A stretch of DNA of 64,000 nucleotides, taken from the NCBI RefSeq assembly GCF_003382275.1, contig NZ_QTJX01000008.1, positions 25,261-89,260 of the forward strand. The letters run 5' to 3'. Positions 35,944 through 45,217 of the stretch are shown in pieces. This DNA comes from Flagellimonas nanhaiensis. GTDB lineage: Bacteria; Bacteroidota; Bacteroidia; Flavobacteriales; Flavobacteriaceae. The stretch's first letter is position 1. Each line of letters starts with the position of its first letter. The translations under genes were made by a program, and so were the position numbers. The notes beneath the pieces were generated by a model, which saw only the letters and a list, made by a program, of their open reading frames with translations, searched no databases and was not told where the DNA came from.

Positions 35944-36726
35944 TTATTTAGATTTGGAAAGTAACCAAGGCAGCAGGTCTGGTTCTGCAAAGGCATTGTC
36001 CCAGCTGTTATGCCCCACTCCTGGGTATACGGTATATTTTACATTGATTTTTTCTTTTTTCATGGCCTTCACCATTTCAGCAGAATATTTTTCCGGAACC
36101 ACCTGGTCCGCATCACCATGAAAAACCCACCAATCCAACTTGCGGAGTTGTTTGCTGATATTGGGGTTGGCGCCTCCACAGATTGGAAATGCCGCGGCAA
36201 ACATTTTAGGGTTTCTCCTAACGAGCTCAAATGTCCCGAAACCGCCCATGGAAAGCCCTCCAACGTAGAGTCTTTTTTTGTCCAACTTATAGGTTTTCCG
36301 CAATTGTTTTAGGAGACCTTCGAGCAGTAACATATCCGGAGTAGGGTCGGCATCCTCATAGAAGATGAACTGTCTGTTGGGTATGTTTCCATGAACATCC
36401 AATCTAGACCAAGAGCTATTGGCCTTACACTGGGGAAATACCACAATAGCTTGGTGTTCTTCCCTAACGGATTCTTTTAAAAACAAACCGGAACCGTGTA
36501 CAAGTTGTGCTTCATTATCGTTGCCGCGTTCTCCAGATCCATGTAGAAAAAGTATGAACGGATATTTTTTTGAAGCATCATAATCTTTTGGCAGCAATAT
36601 CCTATAAGGAAGGGTATCGCCGTTCATTTCAAAATATCTTTTTTGATATTGGTCCTCGTTTTGTGCCATTGTATTGCCACAATACACAAGAAGTATTGCC
36701 AGAATTAAGGGTGTAGAAAGTTTCAT
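35944..36726 (-). CDS. Exported alpha/beta hydrolase (esterase / prolyl oligopeptidase-like)
   Basis: The 260-residue protein has a signal peptide and an alpha/beta-hydrolase core: oxyanion loop LHGSGERG, nucleophile elbow GLSMGG, acid in FHGDADQVVP and histidine in GVGHNSW. It belongs with phospholipase/carboxylesterase-type secreted hydrolases. The gene is transcribed with or just before the exonuclease gene. The natural ester is not known. Confidence 0.9.
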   Translation of the reverse strand: MKLSTPLILAILLVYCGNTMAQNEDQYQKRYFEMNGDTLPYRILLPKDYDASKKYPFILFLHGSGERGNDNEAQLVHGSGLFLKESVREEHQAIVVFPQCKANSSWSRLDVHGNIPNRQFIFYEDADPTPDMLLLEGLLKQLRKTYKLDKKRLYVGGLSMGGFGTFELVRRNPKMFAAAFPICGGANPNISKQLRKLDWWVFHGDADQVVPEKYSAEMVKAMKKEKINVKYTVYPGVGHNSWDNAFAEPDLLPWLLSKSK

Positions 36727-36793
36727 GAATTGACGAATTGGTTCTAACCCCTAAAATTAACAATAGTATTGGGAATATTTTGACTTTTTGGAA

Positions 36794-38149
36794 CTAGATT
36801 TCCCGGTTAATGTCCCAGGCCTCAAGATAATCTGCAACAGCTTTGACAAACATCCCCCCTAACGCACCATTGACCACTCTGTGGTCGTAACTATGGGATA
36901 GGAACATTTTACTACGGATACCTATATATTCTCCCTGGTCTGTTTCAATCACAGCCGGAATCCTACGTATTGCTCCCAGAGCCAAAATACCTACTTGCGG
37001 CTGGTTGATAATTGGGGTTCCAAAAACGCTTCCAAATGAGCCCACATTGGTTACGGTGTAGGTACCCTCTCTTATCTCATCGGGTTTTAGGGCATTGTTT
37101 CTGGCCCTATTGGCCAAATCATTCACAGTTTTGGCCATTCCAACCAAGTTTAACTGGTCTGCATTTTTTATTACGGGAACAATAAGGTTTCCATCTGGTA
37201 ATGCAGCCGCCATTCCCAAGTTGATATTTTTCTTTTTAATGACGTTGTCCCCATCCAAAGAAATGTTCATCAAGGGATATTTCTTTAAGGCCATGGCCAC
37301 GGCTTCCATAAATATTGGGGTAAAGGTCAGTTTTTCACCTTCTCTTTCTTCAAAAGCCTTTTTTACCTTGTTTCTCCAGTTTACCACATTGGTTACGTCC
37401 ACTTCAACAAAACTCTGGACATGGGCAGAGGTGGAAATACTTTCAACCATGTGGTGTGCAATGAGTTTGCCCATTCTTGTAAGTGGTACAATCTCATCCC
37501 CTTCTGAAACGTGCACTGGAGTTGCAGTTGTTTTTTCCGAAGCAGGCTTGGAAACCACTTTGGGTTCCTTAACTGGTTCAGTATCTTTTTTGGCTGGCAC
37601 ATTAGAAGCTGCGCTTCCATTTTTAGATCGATTTTCCAAGAACGCCTTAATATCGTTTTTGGTTACCCTACCTTCTTTTCCTGTGCCAACAATAGCTTCC
37701 AGTTCATCCATGGATACGCCTTCTTCTTTGGCTATATTTTTTACCAATGGGGAGTAAAACCTTTCTGAACTTGAAAAATTCGGTTCTGGAGAAGCAACAG
37801 CCTCTTGCACCTGGGCCATCTGGTTTTCCAAGACTTCAACAGGCTCCTCAGGGGTTTCAGCGACCATATCCGAAACATCTGTATCGGCTACCGGGCTTTC
37901 CAATTCTCCCTCAGTTTGAATAACGGCGACAACTTCTCCAACTTTGATTACATCGTCTACATTAAAACGTTTCTCCAACAATACGCCTTCCACTTCACTG
38001 GGCACCTCGGAATCCACTTTATCGGTAGCGATCTCAAATATGGCTTCGTCCATTTCAATGGTATCCCCAACTTCCTTTAACCAAGTGGTCAGTGTTGCTT
38101 CGGCAACACTTTCACCCATCTGCGGTAATTTCAATTCAAATTTTGACAT
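36794..38149 (-). CDS. 2-oxo acid dehydrogenase E2 (dihydrolipoyl acyltransferase)
   Basis: The 451-residue protein has an N-terminal lipoyl domain (lipoyl lysine K44 in ATDKVDSEV), a Pro/Glu-rich linker, an E3-binding domain (YSPLVKNIAKEEGVS, about 130-170) and a catalytic domain (from VPLTRMGKLIAHHM). The catalytic motif is HRVVNG (H423 to G428) where HxxxDG is usual: the Asp is Asn. No E1 or E3 gene adjoins it. It is likely the E2 of a branched-chain or pyruvate-type complex encoded elsewhere. Confidence 0.9.
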   Translation of the reverse strand: MSKFELKLPQMGESVAEATLTTWLKEVGDTIEMDEAIFEIATDKVDSEVPSEVEGVLLEKRFNVDDVIKVGEVVAVIQTEGELESPVADTDVSDMVAETPEEPVEVLENQMAQVQEAVASPEPNFSSSERFYSPLVKNIAKEEGVSMDELEAIVGTGKEGRVTKNDIKAFLENRSKNGSAASNVPAKKDTEPVKEPKVVSKPASEKTTATPVHVSEGDEIVPLTRMGKLIAHHMVESISTSAHVQSFVEVDVTNVVNWRNKVKKAFEEREGEKLTFTPIFMEAVAMALKKYPLMNISLDGDNVIKKKNINLGMAAALPDGNLIVPVIKNADQLNLVGMAKTVNDLANRARNNALKPDEIREGTYTVTNVGSFGSVFGTPIINQPQVGILALGAIRRIPAVIETDQGEYIGIRSKMFLSHSYDHRVVNGALGGMFVKAVADYLEAWDINREI

Positions 38150-38242
38150 ATTCTTATTTAACGAAGTAATATCGACTTATATTTTGCAAAAATACTAAAG
38201 AAATCGGCATTTTATTATTTTATGTTCATAAATTCAACTCCT

Positions 38243-38863
38243 TCAGTCTGCCTTAATTGAACTTTCAAACGGAACTCTGTTCAAAATACTCCTACCCAAG
38301 GTCACCTCATCCGCATATTCCAATTCATCCCCAACAGATATCCCTCTGGCAATGGTGGAAGTGGTAACTTCCAAGCCTTCCAATTGCCGATAGATATAAA
38401 AGTTGGTGGTATCTCCTTCCATTGTTGAACTGAGCGCAAAAATAAGCTCTTTTACAGAACCGTTCTTTACTCTTTGCACCAACGAAGGAATGTTAAGGTC
38501 TTGCGGGCCCACACCTTCCATGGGAGAGATTTTTCCTCCCAAAACATGGTATAATCCATTGTATTGTGACGTATTCTCTATGGCCATCACATCCCTTATG
38601 TCCTCTACAACGCAAACCAGAGTTTCATCCCGCTTAGGGCTTGCACAAATTTCACAGATTTCCGTATCGGAAATGTTATGGCACTTTTGGCAGAAATTAA
38701 CGTCCCTTTTAAGTTGCAACAAGGCATTTGATAGCATCTCTACCCTTTCTTCTGGTTGTTTCAACAAATGAAGTACCAGTCGCAAAGCTGTACGCTTTCC
38801 GATACCTGGCAATTGCGACATTTCTTGAACTGCATTCTCCAAAAGTTTTGACGAAAATTCCAT
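38243..38863 (-). CDS. recR: Recombination mediator RecR
   Basis: The protein of about 206 residues has a helix-hairpin-helix ([15 protein letters not shown]), a C4 zinc finger (CQKC ... CEIC) and a Toprim domain ([28 protein letters not shown]). RecR works with RecF/RecO to load RecA at gaps. I use the ATG at 38863 (MEFSSKLLE), the usual N terminus; an ATG three codons upstream is possible. Confidence 0.95.
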   Translation of the reverse strand: MEFSSKLLENAVQEMSQLPGIGKRTALRLVLHLLKQPEERVEMLSNALLQLKRDVNFCQKCHNISDTEICEICASPKRDETLVCVVEDIRDVMAIENTSQYNGLYHVLGGKISPMEGVGPQDLNIPSLVQRVKNGSVKELIFALSSTMEGDTTNFYIYRQLEGLEVTTSTIARGISVGDELEYADEVTLGRSILNRVPFESSIKAD

Positions 38864-38908
38864 GTTTTCCAAGTATCTGCCAAAATTACGATTTTACTGT
38901 TACCAATT

Positions 38909-38916
38909 TACTTTTG
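38909..38916 (+). promoter_or_regulatory. Candidate -7 box for the Na+/solute symporter gene
   Basis: TACTTTTG matches TAnnTTTG and ends 24 bases before the ATG at 38941. The upstream -33 element is not clear. Confidence 0.4.
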
Positions 38917-38940
38917 TACTTTGCAAATCAAATTCCAAAT

Positions 38941-40410
38941 ATGTCCTCTACACAAATTCTTTTATTGATCGGCGCTTATTTCTTAGTGCTCATGATCATC
39001 TCTTATTTTACCGGAAAAAACGACTCCAATACAGATTTTTTTAAAGCAGGAAAGCAATCTCCGTGGTATTTGGTGGCTTTTGGTATGGTTGGAGCATCGC
39101 TCTCTGGAGTAACCTTTATTTCTGTACCTGGCTGGATAGAGGGCTCGCAATTCAGTTATATGCAGGTGGTATTGGGGTATCTTTTTGGTTATTTTGTGGT
39201 CGCTTATGTGCTTCTTCCGCTTTACTACAAATACAATTTGACCTCCATTTACGAATATCTTCTTGATCGTTTCGGAACTGTCAGTCATAAAACAGGGGCC
39301 TTTTTCTTTTTTATCTCTAGAGTTTTAGGAGCAGCATTTAGACTGTATTTGGTAGCTATTGTATTGCAACAATTTGTTTTTGATGATTTGGGTATTCGTT
39401 TTGAATTTACCGTAGTCATTTCCATACTTCTTATTTGGATATATACCAACAGAGGGGGAATTAAGACCATCGTATGGACAGATACCTTGCAGACATTGTT
39501 TATGATTTTGGCCGTGGTCTTGTCCATTGTATTGATCAATCGTGAATTAAATTGGAGCTTTGGGGAGTTCTTGGCTTCCGAAGACTTAAAAGCTTACAAC
39601 AAATTCTTGTTCACAGAAAGTTTTCTGGACAGGAACCACTTTATCAAATCATTTGTAGGCGGCATGTTCGTGACTATATGTATGACCGGGCTGGATCAAG
39701 ATATGATGCAAAAGAACCTTACCTGTAAATCATTGAAAGATGCTCAAAAAAATATGGTTTCCTTCAGCTTTGTTTTGGTCGGTGTCACCTTTTTGTTCAT
39801 GTTGTTGGGAGCACTGCTTTTTATTTTCGCCAATAAAAATGGAATATCTATTCCATTGATGGATGGAGAACCCAAAACTGATCTGTTGTTTCCTGAGATA
39901 GCACTGAATAGCGGTCTCGGGCTCACCTTAGCCATTACCTTTATGCTTGGATTGATTGCCGCTGCCTATAGTAGCGCGGACAGTGCCCTAACTTCGTTAA
40001 CGACATCTTTTTGTGTGGATTTTTTAAATATTGAAAAGAAAAGTGAGGGTGAGCAAAAAAGGGTGAGGAAAAAGACACATATTGCCATGAGTGTAATGCT
40101 TGTTCTGGTCATCATTGCATTTAAGTATATCCTAAGCAGCAATGTAATTGACAGTCTCTTGACAGTAGCTGGTTACACTTACGGACCTTTATTGGGACTT
40201 TTTGCTTTTGGAATTTTCACCGATTATAAAATCAAGGACCAATATGTTTGGATCATTGCTTTAATTTCGGTGGTTACCATTGCATTTGTTGCGAATATCC
40301 CTTCCTCTTACCTCGGCGGATATGTTATGGGATACGAACTTTTGCCATTAAATGGACTACTGACATTCTTTGGGTTATGGCTGGTTCGAAAGAATGGAAA
40401 AACCACTTAA
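38941..40410 (+). CDS. Sodium:solute symporter family protein
   Basis: The inner-membrane transporter of about 489 residues has around 13 hydrophobic segments. The SSS signature is visible in [16 protein letters not shown] and the Na+-site helix region in [21 protein letters not shown], which is highly conserved in this family. I start at the ATG at 38941: the frame can be read 71 codons further upstream, but that part lies antisense to recR and contains no transporter sequence. It overlaps the convergent CoA-binding gene by four bases at its stop. The solute is unknown. Confidence 0.92.
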   Translation: MSSTQILLLIGAYFLVLMIISYFTGKNDSNTDFFKAGKQSPWYLVAFGMVGASLSGVTFISVPGWIEGSQFSYMQVVLGYLFGYFVVAYVLLPLYYKYNLTSIYEYLLDRFGTVSHKTGAFFFFISRVLGAAFRLYLVAIVLQQFVFDDLGIRFEFTVVISILLIWIYTNRGGIKTIVWTDTLQTLFMILAVVLSIVLINRELNWSFGEFLASEDLKAYNKFLFTESFLDRNHFIKSFVGGMFVTICMTGLDQDMMQKNLTCKSLKDAQKNMVSFSFVLVGVTFLFMLLGALLFIFANKNGISIPLMDGEPKTDLLFPEIALNSGLGLTLAITFMLGLIAAAYSSADSALTSLTTSFCVDFLNIEKKSEGEQKRVRKKTHIAMSVMLVLVIIAFKYILSSNVIDSLLTVAGYTYGPLLGLFAFGIFTDYKIKDQYVWIIALISVVTIAFVANIPSSYLGGYVMGYELLPLNGLLTFFGLWLVRKNGKTT

Positions 40411-40766
40411 TACTGTCCGGTTGCCAACATAACCAAGGTACAGGCTTCTTCTGCCTGAATCCCCTCTTCCCTGAGAATTTGATAGAATTCGGGGTTCTCC
40501 GTTCCAGGATTAAAGATGACCCGTTTTGGTTTTAGGTCAAGTATTTTTTGGTAATATTCCTTTTGTCTTTTGGGATTCAGATAGAGGGTAATGGTATCAA
40601 TATCTTCAAATCCCTCCAATTGGTCCATAATCTCCACATCTTCCACCATACCTTTTCGCAGACCGAAGGCTACAGTGTCAATTTTATTTTCCACCAGGCG
40701 TCGAATTGCCAAATTACTATATTTGTAAGGTTTTAGAGACGCCCCTAAAACAAGAGTCTTAATCAT
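40407..40766 (-). CDS. CoA-binding domain protein (YccU-like)
   Basis: The 119-residue single-domain protein has a Rossmann-like CoA-binding fold: [20 protein letters not shown] with the nucleotide loop, ITLYLNP, and [12 protein letters not shown]. Similar small proteins bind CoA or nucleotides and are of undefined role. It overlaps the end of the symporter gene and is divergent from the outer membrane barrel gene. Confidence 0.88.
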   Translation of the reverse strand: MIKTLVLGASLKPYKYSNLAIRRLVENKIDTVAFGLRKGMVEDVEIMDQLEGFEDIDTITLYLNPKRQKEYYQKILDLKPKRVIFNPGTENPEFYQILREEGIQAEEACTLVMLATGQY

Positions 40767-40910
40767 ATGTTAATTTAATTGTTAAACTGATTCAAAGATT
40801 GTAACTAATTCAAAAAAAACTCGTCTATTGTCCAGATATTTTTGATCATTGGTAAGACTGTATTTTTTTATAGTTAATGGTTAGTGTTTAGTATAGCTTA
40901 TCAATGGCAT

Positions 40911-40947
40911 AGCCCTGGCGTTTCAATATAAATTGGAAGTCAGGGCT
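40911..40947 (+). other. Imperfect hairpin of unknown role
   Basis: AGCCCTG (40911-40917) pairs with CAGGGCT (40941-40947), and inside it TTTCAAT pairs with ATTGGAA with one wobble. The tail is TTCTTCTTT rather than a clean T run. It could terminate a short RNA started near 40833 or be a leader structure of the barrel gene. Confidence 0.4.
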
Positions 40948-41050
40948 TCTTCTTTCCATAAACTCTTCATTTGTCCACTATTTCCGGTCAACATTACAAA
41001 AAAGACGAGGAGGCTCCTATTTGTTAAAAGATGTTAAAATAATTTTTGGC

Positions 41051-41078
41051 TGTAACATTTCCTGTCCTAAACAGTCTA
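41051..41078 (+). promoter_or_regulatory. Possible ECF-type promoter of the outer membrane barrel gene
   Basis: TGTAAC (41051-41056), a 16-base spacer, then AGTCTA (41073-41078). The pattern is close to TGTAACC-N16-CGTC(A/C)TA seen at the ECF sigma locus but with a mismatch in the -10 element. It would give a leader of about 34 nt. Confidence 0.35.
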
Positions 41079-41116
41079 GTAAGCATCATCAATCTAATCA
41101 AAAAAACGAGCAAACC

Positions 41117-43567
41117 ATGAGAAAGGCTTTCTTACTTTTTTTGCTGCTAACTAGCGGCCTGTTTTCCACTAAATTATCTGCCAACAACCCTGAAACTGTC
41201 ATAGGATCAATTTCAGGAACGGTAGTGGACAACGCAATGAACCAACCGGTTGCCTATGCTGCCATTGTTATTAAAACTGAAGATGGGGCCGAAACCGTAA
41301 CTGGAAGTATCACCACCGAAGATGGGGATTTTGAAATCAAAAAACTACCTGAGGGGTCCTATATACTGGAAGTTCAATTTATAGGTTACAAAACGCATAG
41401 CCAGAAGCTGGAGATTACCAAAAACAATAGAAATGTAAAGGTGGGAACCATTACACTAATGGAGGAAGCCAGAAACTTGGATGAAGTTGAAGTAGTTGCT
41501 GAGCGTACCACTATTGAACAGCGTGTGGACCGGAAGGTAATCAACGTAGGAAAAGATTTGACCACTGCAGGTGCCACAGCCTCGGATATCATGAACAACA
41601 TTCCTTCGGTAAATGTGGATGCGCAGACTGGGGACATTACTTTGCGAGGCAACTCCAATGTAAGGGTAATGGTGGATGGCAAGCTTTCCAACGTACCGGT
41701 GGCACAATTACTTCGCCAAATTCCATCAACTTCAATTAAGTCGATTGAATTGATAACCAATCCTTCTGCAAAGTACAATCCAGAGGGTATGAGTGGCATT
41801 ATCAACATTGTACTACACAAAAATGCCAACATTGGATTCAACGGAAATATTAATATGGGACTTACCAAAGGTATTGAGGCCAAGTTCAACAGTTCCATTG
41901 ACCTGAATTATAGAAGCGGGAAATTCAATTTCTACGGAAACTATGGCAACAACATTGGTAAGTGGGTGAATGATGGAACTATCCTTAGAAATGATGAAAA
42001 TTCACTTCAGGCTTTTGATTTCTTCAACAATAACAAATCACATTTGTACAAGCTTGGGGTTGATTTTTATCTAAATGATAAGAACACCATATCCTTTTTC
42101 ACCAATCAAAACATTTTTGATGGTGACGGAGACGGCATCACGGCAGTTTCGTACTTCAATGACCAATCTAGAAATCTGACTCAATTCTTCAACGATGAGA
42201 GCAGTAATAGAAGTGAGCAGTACAACTTTGACTATAAGCTTGATTTCGGAAAAGAAGGTCATAATATTGAGCTTGAAATAGATCATAATAGCTTTGAAAG
42301 TGAGCAAGATGCCAATTTTAGATCAGTTGGATCTACGTTGTTCCCAGATTACATGGATTTTGTAGATACGGAGCGTACCCAGACCATTGCCAACCTGGAT
42401 TATGTAAATCCTTTGGATAGCATTTCCAAGCTGGAGTTGGGAGTAGAATCGAGACTTTTTGAGACCGATGTTGATTATTCTTCTACAGGTCTGTCCTTTA
42501 ATTCCAGTGGAAACCTCATCCCTACACCCAGTACAGATTTCAAGTACAATATGGATATTTATTCTGCTTACGCCACCTTTAGTCAAAACCGTGGAAAATG
42601 GTCGTATCAAGTAGGAGCTCGAATCGAAAATGTTGAAGTTCAGGCAGACACAAACAGAGTACGTGCGTTCACGGACAAGTATACCCAGATTTATCCATCA
42701 GCATTTGTGACCTATAACCCAGATGAAAAGAATCAATTGCAGGTAAGCTATAGCCGAAGAGTGGATAGACCAGGATTACAGCAAGTAAATCCTATTAGGG
42801 AATGGGCCACACCTTTGATTTCTTCTTTTGGAAACCCCAGTTTGGAGCCACAATTCACTAGTTCCATTGAAACCAATTATACAAGAAGGATCAAAAATGG
42901 AAGTATTACTGCAGGGGTGTTTTATAGAAGTATTTCAGATGAAATCAATAGAGCGGTATATGTGGACCGATTGGATTTTAACCGGTTGATCTTGACTTTT
43001 GACAATTTTGACAACACGTCCGCCTATGGTTTTGAACTTTCCACAAATTATCGTCCAACAAAATGGTGGAGCATCAATGGAAGTTTTGATTTCTTCTCGC
43101 AGACCCAACGTGGTATTACGGAGAGTTTGAGCGGTGACAGTCCGGACCCTACGGAAAACGATATTATAGTGGAAGAGGTTGAAGTGGATAATACGGCATG
43201 GAACCTACGTATGAACAATAGTTTCACGGTAACAAAAAAGCTGACATTACAGGCATTTGGATTCTATCGCGGCAATAACAGAACCATTCAGTTCACTGCA
43301 AAACCCATGTATTTTGTAAATCTTGGAGCCAGATACAGTTTTGCCCAAGGTAAGGGAACCATAAGTTTCAACTACAATGATATTTTCAACACTATGTTCT
43401 TTGATTTTGATGGTGAGAGACCATATAATCAAGAAGGTGGTTTCAATTGGGAAAGCAACAATGTTTATGTTGGAATGTCCTATCGCTTTGGAAGCGGAAA
43501 AAATAGAGCTAAACAGCGTAAGCGAAGGGATAGCAACACCAAACAGTCCGGTGGTGGAATCCTGTAA
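41117..43567 (+). CDS. Outer membrane beta-barrel protein with carboxypeptidase-like regulatory domain
   Basis: The protein of about 816 residues has a signal peptide, a CarboxypepD_reg-like domain (GTVVDNAMNQPVAYAAIVIK, about 30-110), a plug domain (IMNNIPSVNVDAQTGDITLRG) and a long barrel. It lacks an obvious SusC signature and matches the OMP_b-brl_3 type, TonB-dependent-like barrels of Bacteroidota. I use the ATG at 41117, since the preceding 32 codons lack leader features. No SusD gene is nearby. The C terminus is basic and polar (KNRAKQRKRRD), unusual for a barrel that should end in an aromatic residue. Confidence 0.88.
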   Translation: MRKAFLLFLLLTSGLFSTKLSANNPETVIGSISGTVVDNAMNQPVAYAAIVIKTEDGAETVTGSITTEDGDFEIKKLPEGSYILEVQFIGYKTHSQKLEITKNNRNVKVGTITLMEEARNLDEVEVVAERTTIEQRVDRKVINVGKDLTTAGATASDIMNNIPSVNVDAQTGDITLRGNSNVRVMVDGKLSNVPVAQLLRQIPSTSIKSIELITNPSAKYNPEGMSGIINIVLHKNANIGFNGNINMGLTKGIEAKFNSSIDLNYRSGKFNFYGNYGNNIGKWVNDGTILRNDENSLQAFDFFNNNKSHLYKLGVDFYLNDKNTISFFTNQNIFDGDGDGITAVSYFNDQSRNLTQFFNDESSNRSEQYNFDYKLDFGKEGHNIELEIDHNSFESEQDANFRSVGSTLFPDYMDFVDTERTQTIANLDYVNPLDSISKLELGVESRLFETDVDYSSTGLSFNSSGNLIPTPSTDFKYNMDIYSAYATFSQNRGKWSYQVGARIENVEVQADTNRVRAFTDKYTQIYPSAFVTYNPDEKNQLQVSYSRRVDRPGLQQVNPIREWATPLISSFGNPSLEPQFTSSIETNYTRRIKNGSITAGVFYRSISDEINRAVYVDRLDFNRLILTFDNFDNTSAYGFELSTNYRPTKWWSINGSFDFFSQTQRGITESLSGDSPDPTENDIIVEEVEVDNTAWNLRMNNSFTVTKKLTLQAFGFYRGNNRTIQFTAKPMYFVNLGARYSFAQGKGTISFNYNDIFNTMFFDFDGERPYNQEGGFNWESNNVYVGMSYRFGSGKNRAKQRKRRDSNTKQSGGGIL

Positions 43568-43635
43568 AAAAAGAATTGATATCCCTTGTTGGAGAGTGTT
43601 GGTTGGTTAGTCTTTCAAGGTTTATCAATAAAAAG

Positions 43636-43663
43636 AACCCCGATTTCATATGAAATCGGGGTT
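43636..43663. terminator. Strong bidirectional terminator
   Basis: AACCCCGATTTCA and TGAAATCGGGGTT form a perfect 13-bp stem with a TA loop, flanked by AAAAG and TTGTTTT. It separates the convergent barrel gene and the PNPOx-like gene. Confidence 0.93.
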
Positions 43664-43668
43664 TTGTT

Positions 43669-44208
43669 TTATTCAAAACTAGTGGTATGGCCATCCAAAC
43701 TCGTAGTGTTTTTCTTTTGCCAATATTTCTTTAAGCCAGTTTCTCCCTGATTTTCCGCCCAATCTACCAACTCTTTTCTGTGGCCCTTAAACTCCATAAT
43801 CGGAACTCCCATTCCACAGGAAATCTGTACTTTTTCCACTTGCACATCTACTAGTTGTCTACCACCGGCTATATTGGGGAACATATCGATATATTCCTTC
43901 CAAGGTTCGCTCTTATACGGATAGATTTCCGCTTTGCCATACAACCTTAAGATAATGGGATCACCTTCAAAAGCGCAGAACATTAAGGTTATACGGTTTT
44001 TGTGGGCAAGATGAACCGCAGTTTCATTTCCGCTGCCAGTTAGATTGAGCCAAATCACCCTGTTTTCGTCTATCACCCTTAAGGAGTCAAGTCCCTTGGG
44101 AGAAAGATTAACCGAGCCTTCTTCCATGGCCGTGGCTACAAAAAATAGTTTTTGTTGGTTGATGAAATCAATAAGATGGGGCGTTAAACCCTTTAATTGG
44201 CGCCCCAT
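43669..44208 (-). CDS. Pyridoxamine 5'-phosphate oxidase family protein
   Basis: The 179-residue protein has the split-barrel FMN-binding fold: FFVATAMEEGSVNLSPKGLDSLRV, VIWLNLTGSGNETAVHL, and ITLMFCAFEGDPIILRLYGKA. It resembles PNPOx-like flavin reductases rather than true PdxH, since the typical PLP-binding C-terminal signature is missing. It starts two bases after the fabH stop on the same strand, so it is co-transcribed with fabH. Confidence 0.85.
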   Translation of the reverse strand: MGRQLKGLTPHLIDFINQQKLFFVATAMEEGSVNLSPKGLDSLRVIDENRVIWLNLTGSGNETAVHLAHKNRITLMFCAFEGDPIILRLYGKAEIYPYKSEPWKEYIDMFPNIAGGRQLVDVQVEKVQISCGMGVPIMEFKGHRKELVDWAENQGETGLKKYWQKKNTTSLDGHTTSFE

Positions 44209-44209
44209 G

Positions 44210-45217
44210 TCACCATCTGATTATGGCACTGCCCCAAGTAAATCCACTGCCAAAAGCAGCCAAGACAACCAGGTCGCCTTCCTTTACTTTCCCTAACTCC
44301 CATGCTTCTGTTAAGGCAATAGGAATTGAAGCCGCAGTTGTGTTGCCATAGTTCATGATATTATTGAATACCTGATCATCGGACAATCCAAATTTCTTTT
44401 GGATAAACTGGGAAATTCTGAGGTTGGCCTGATGCGGAATCAAGAGATCGATATCTTGCGGGCCCAAGTTGTTGGTCTGAAGTCCCTCCATGATTACTTC
44501 GCTAAAGCGTACCACCGCATTTTTAAAGACAAACTGTCCATTCATATATGGAAAGTAAGATGTATCCTCAGGGTCATTGTCTTTGATAATATCGTTCACC
44601 CATCTTTTGCCCATTCCAGGGGCAATCAATGACAGCTCTTCAGCATGCTGACCTTCGGAATGCAAATGCGTGGAAAGTATTCCTTTGGAAGTATCCTCCT
44701 CTCGGGTCAATATTGCAGCTCCAGCTCCATCTCCAAAAATTACGGAAACTCCCCTACCTCGGGTGGTCATGTCCAAACCATGTGAATGAAGCTCAGAGCC
44801 CACCACCAAAATATTCTTGTACATCCCACTCTTGATGTATTGATCTGCAACCGAAATGCCATATACAAATCCAGAGCACTGATTCCTAATATCCAATGCA
44901 CCTACGGTCTTTAAATCCAAATCGCGTTGCACCAATACTCCCGGACCAGGAAAATAGTAGTCTGGGCTTAAGGTCGCAAAAATGATAAAATCAATATCGT
45001 TTTTATCTATCCCTGCCCTTTCAATTGCTTTTTGGGCCGCCTTGACACCCATAGAAGTGGTAGTATCGGTTCCCTTTATAACATGTCTCCGCTCCTTTAT
45101 GCCAGTTCTTTCCTGTATCCATTCATCATTGGTATCCATCACCTTGGACAAATCATCATTGGTCACTACATTCTCTGGCACATAAAATCCTAATCCCGAT
45201 ATTCTTGAGTTGTACAT
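44210..45217 (-). CDS. fabH: 3-oxoacyl-[acyl-carrier-protein] synthase III
   Basis: The 335-residue thiolase-fold enzyme has the catalytic Cys114 in RNQCSGFVYG, a histidine in LIPHQANLRI and an asparagine in NYGNTTAASIP. It condenses acetyl- or branched acyl-CoA with malonyl-ACP to start fatty acid synthesis. It is not next to plsX/rpmF or other fab genes, so this may be a second or specialised copy; flavobacteria often carry more than one. Confidence 0.93.
   Translation of the reverse strand: MYNSRISGLGFYVPENVVTNDDLSKVMDTNDEWIQERTGIKERRHVIKGTDTTTSMGVKAAQKAIERAGIDKNDIDFIIFATLSPDYYFPGPGVLVQRDLDLKTVGALDIRNQCSGFVYGISVADQYIKSGMYKNILVVGSELHSHGLDMTTRGRGVSVIFGDGAGAAILTREEDTSKGILSTHLHSEGQHAEELSLIAPGMGKRWVNDIIKDNDPEDTSYFPYMNGQFVFKNAVVRFSEVIMEGLQTNNLGPQDIDLLIPHQANLRISQFIQKKFGLSDDQVFNNIMNYGNTTAASIPIALTEAWELGKVKEGDLVVLAAFGSGFTWGSAIIRW

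Larger units (their letters stand above)
40767..41116. other. Intergenic region with two ECF-like promoter strings and a hairpin
   Basis: About 350 bases hold no gene. On the plus strand I see TGTAACT at 40800-40806 followed by CGTCTA at 40822, a hairpin at 40911-40947, and TGTAAC at 41051-41056 followed by AGTCTA at 41073, which lies 39 bases before the barrel ATG. The strings resemble the sigma-linked boxes found at 48.7 kb. Confidence 0.4.

Noticed and set aside
38728..38940. Upstream extension of the symporter frame.
   Set aside because: The added 71 codons are antisense to recR and contain no transporter sequence; the ATG at 38941 gives a normal N-terminal helix.
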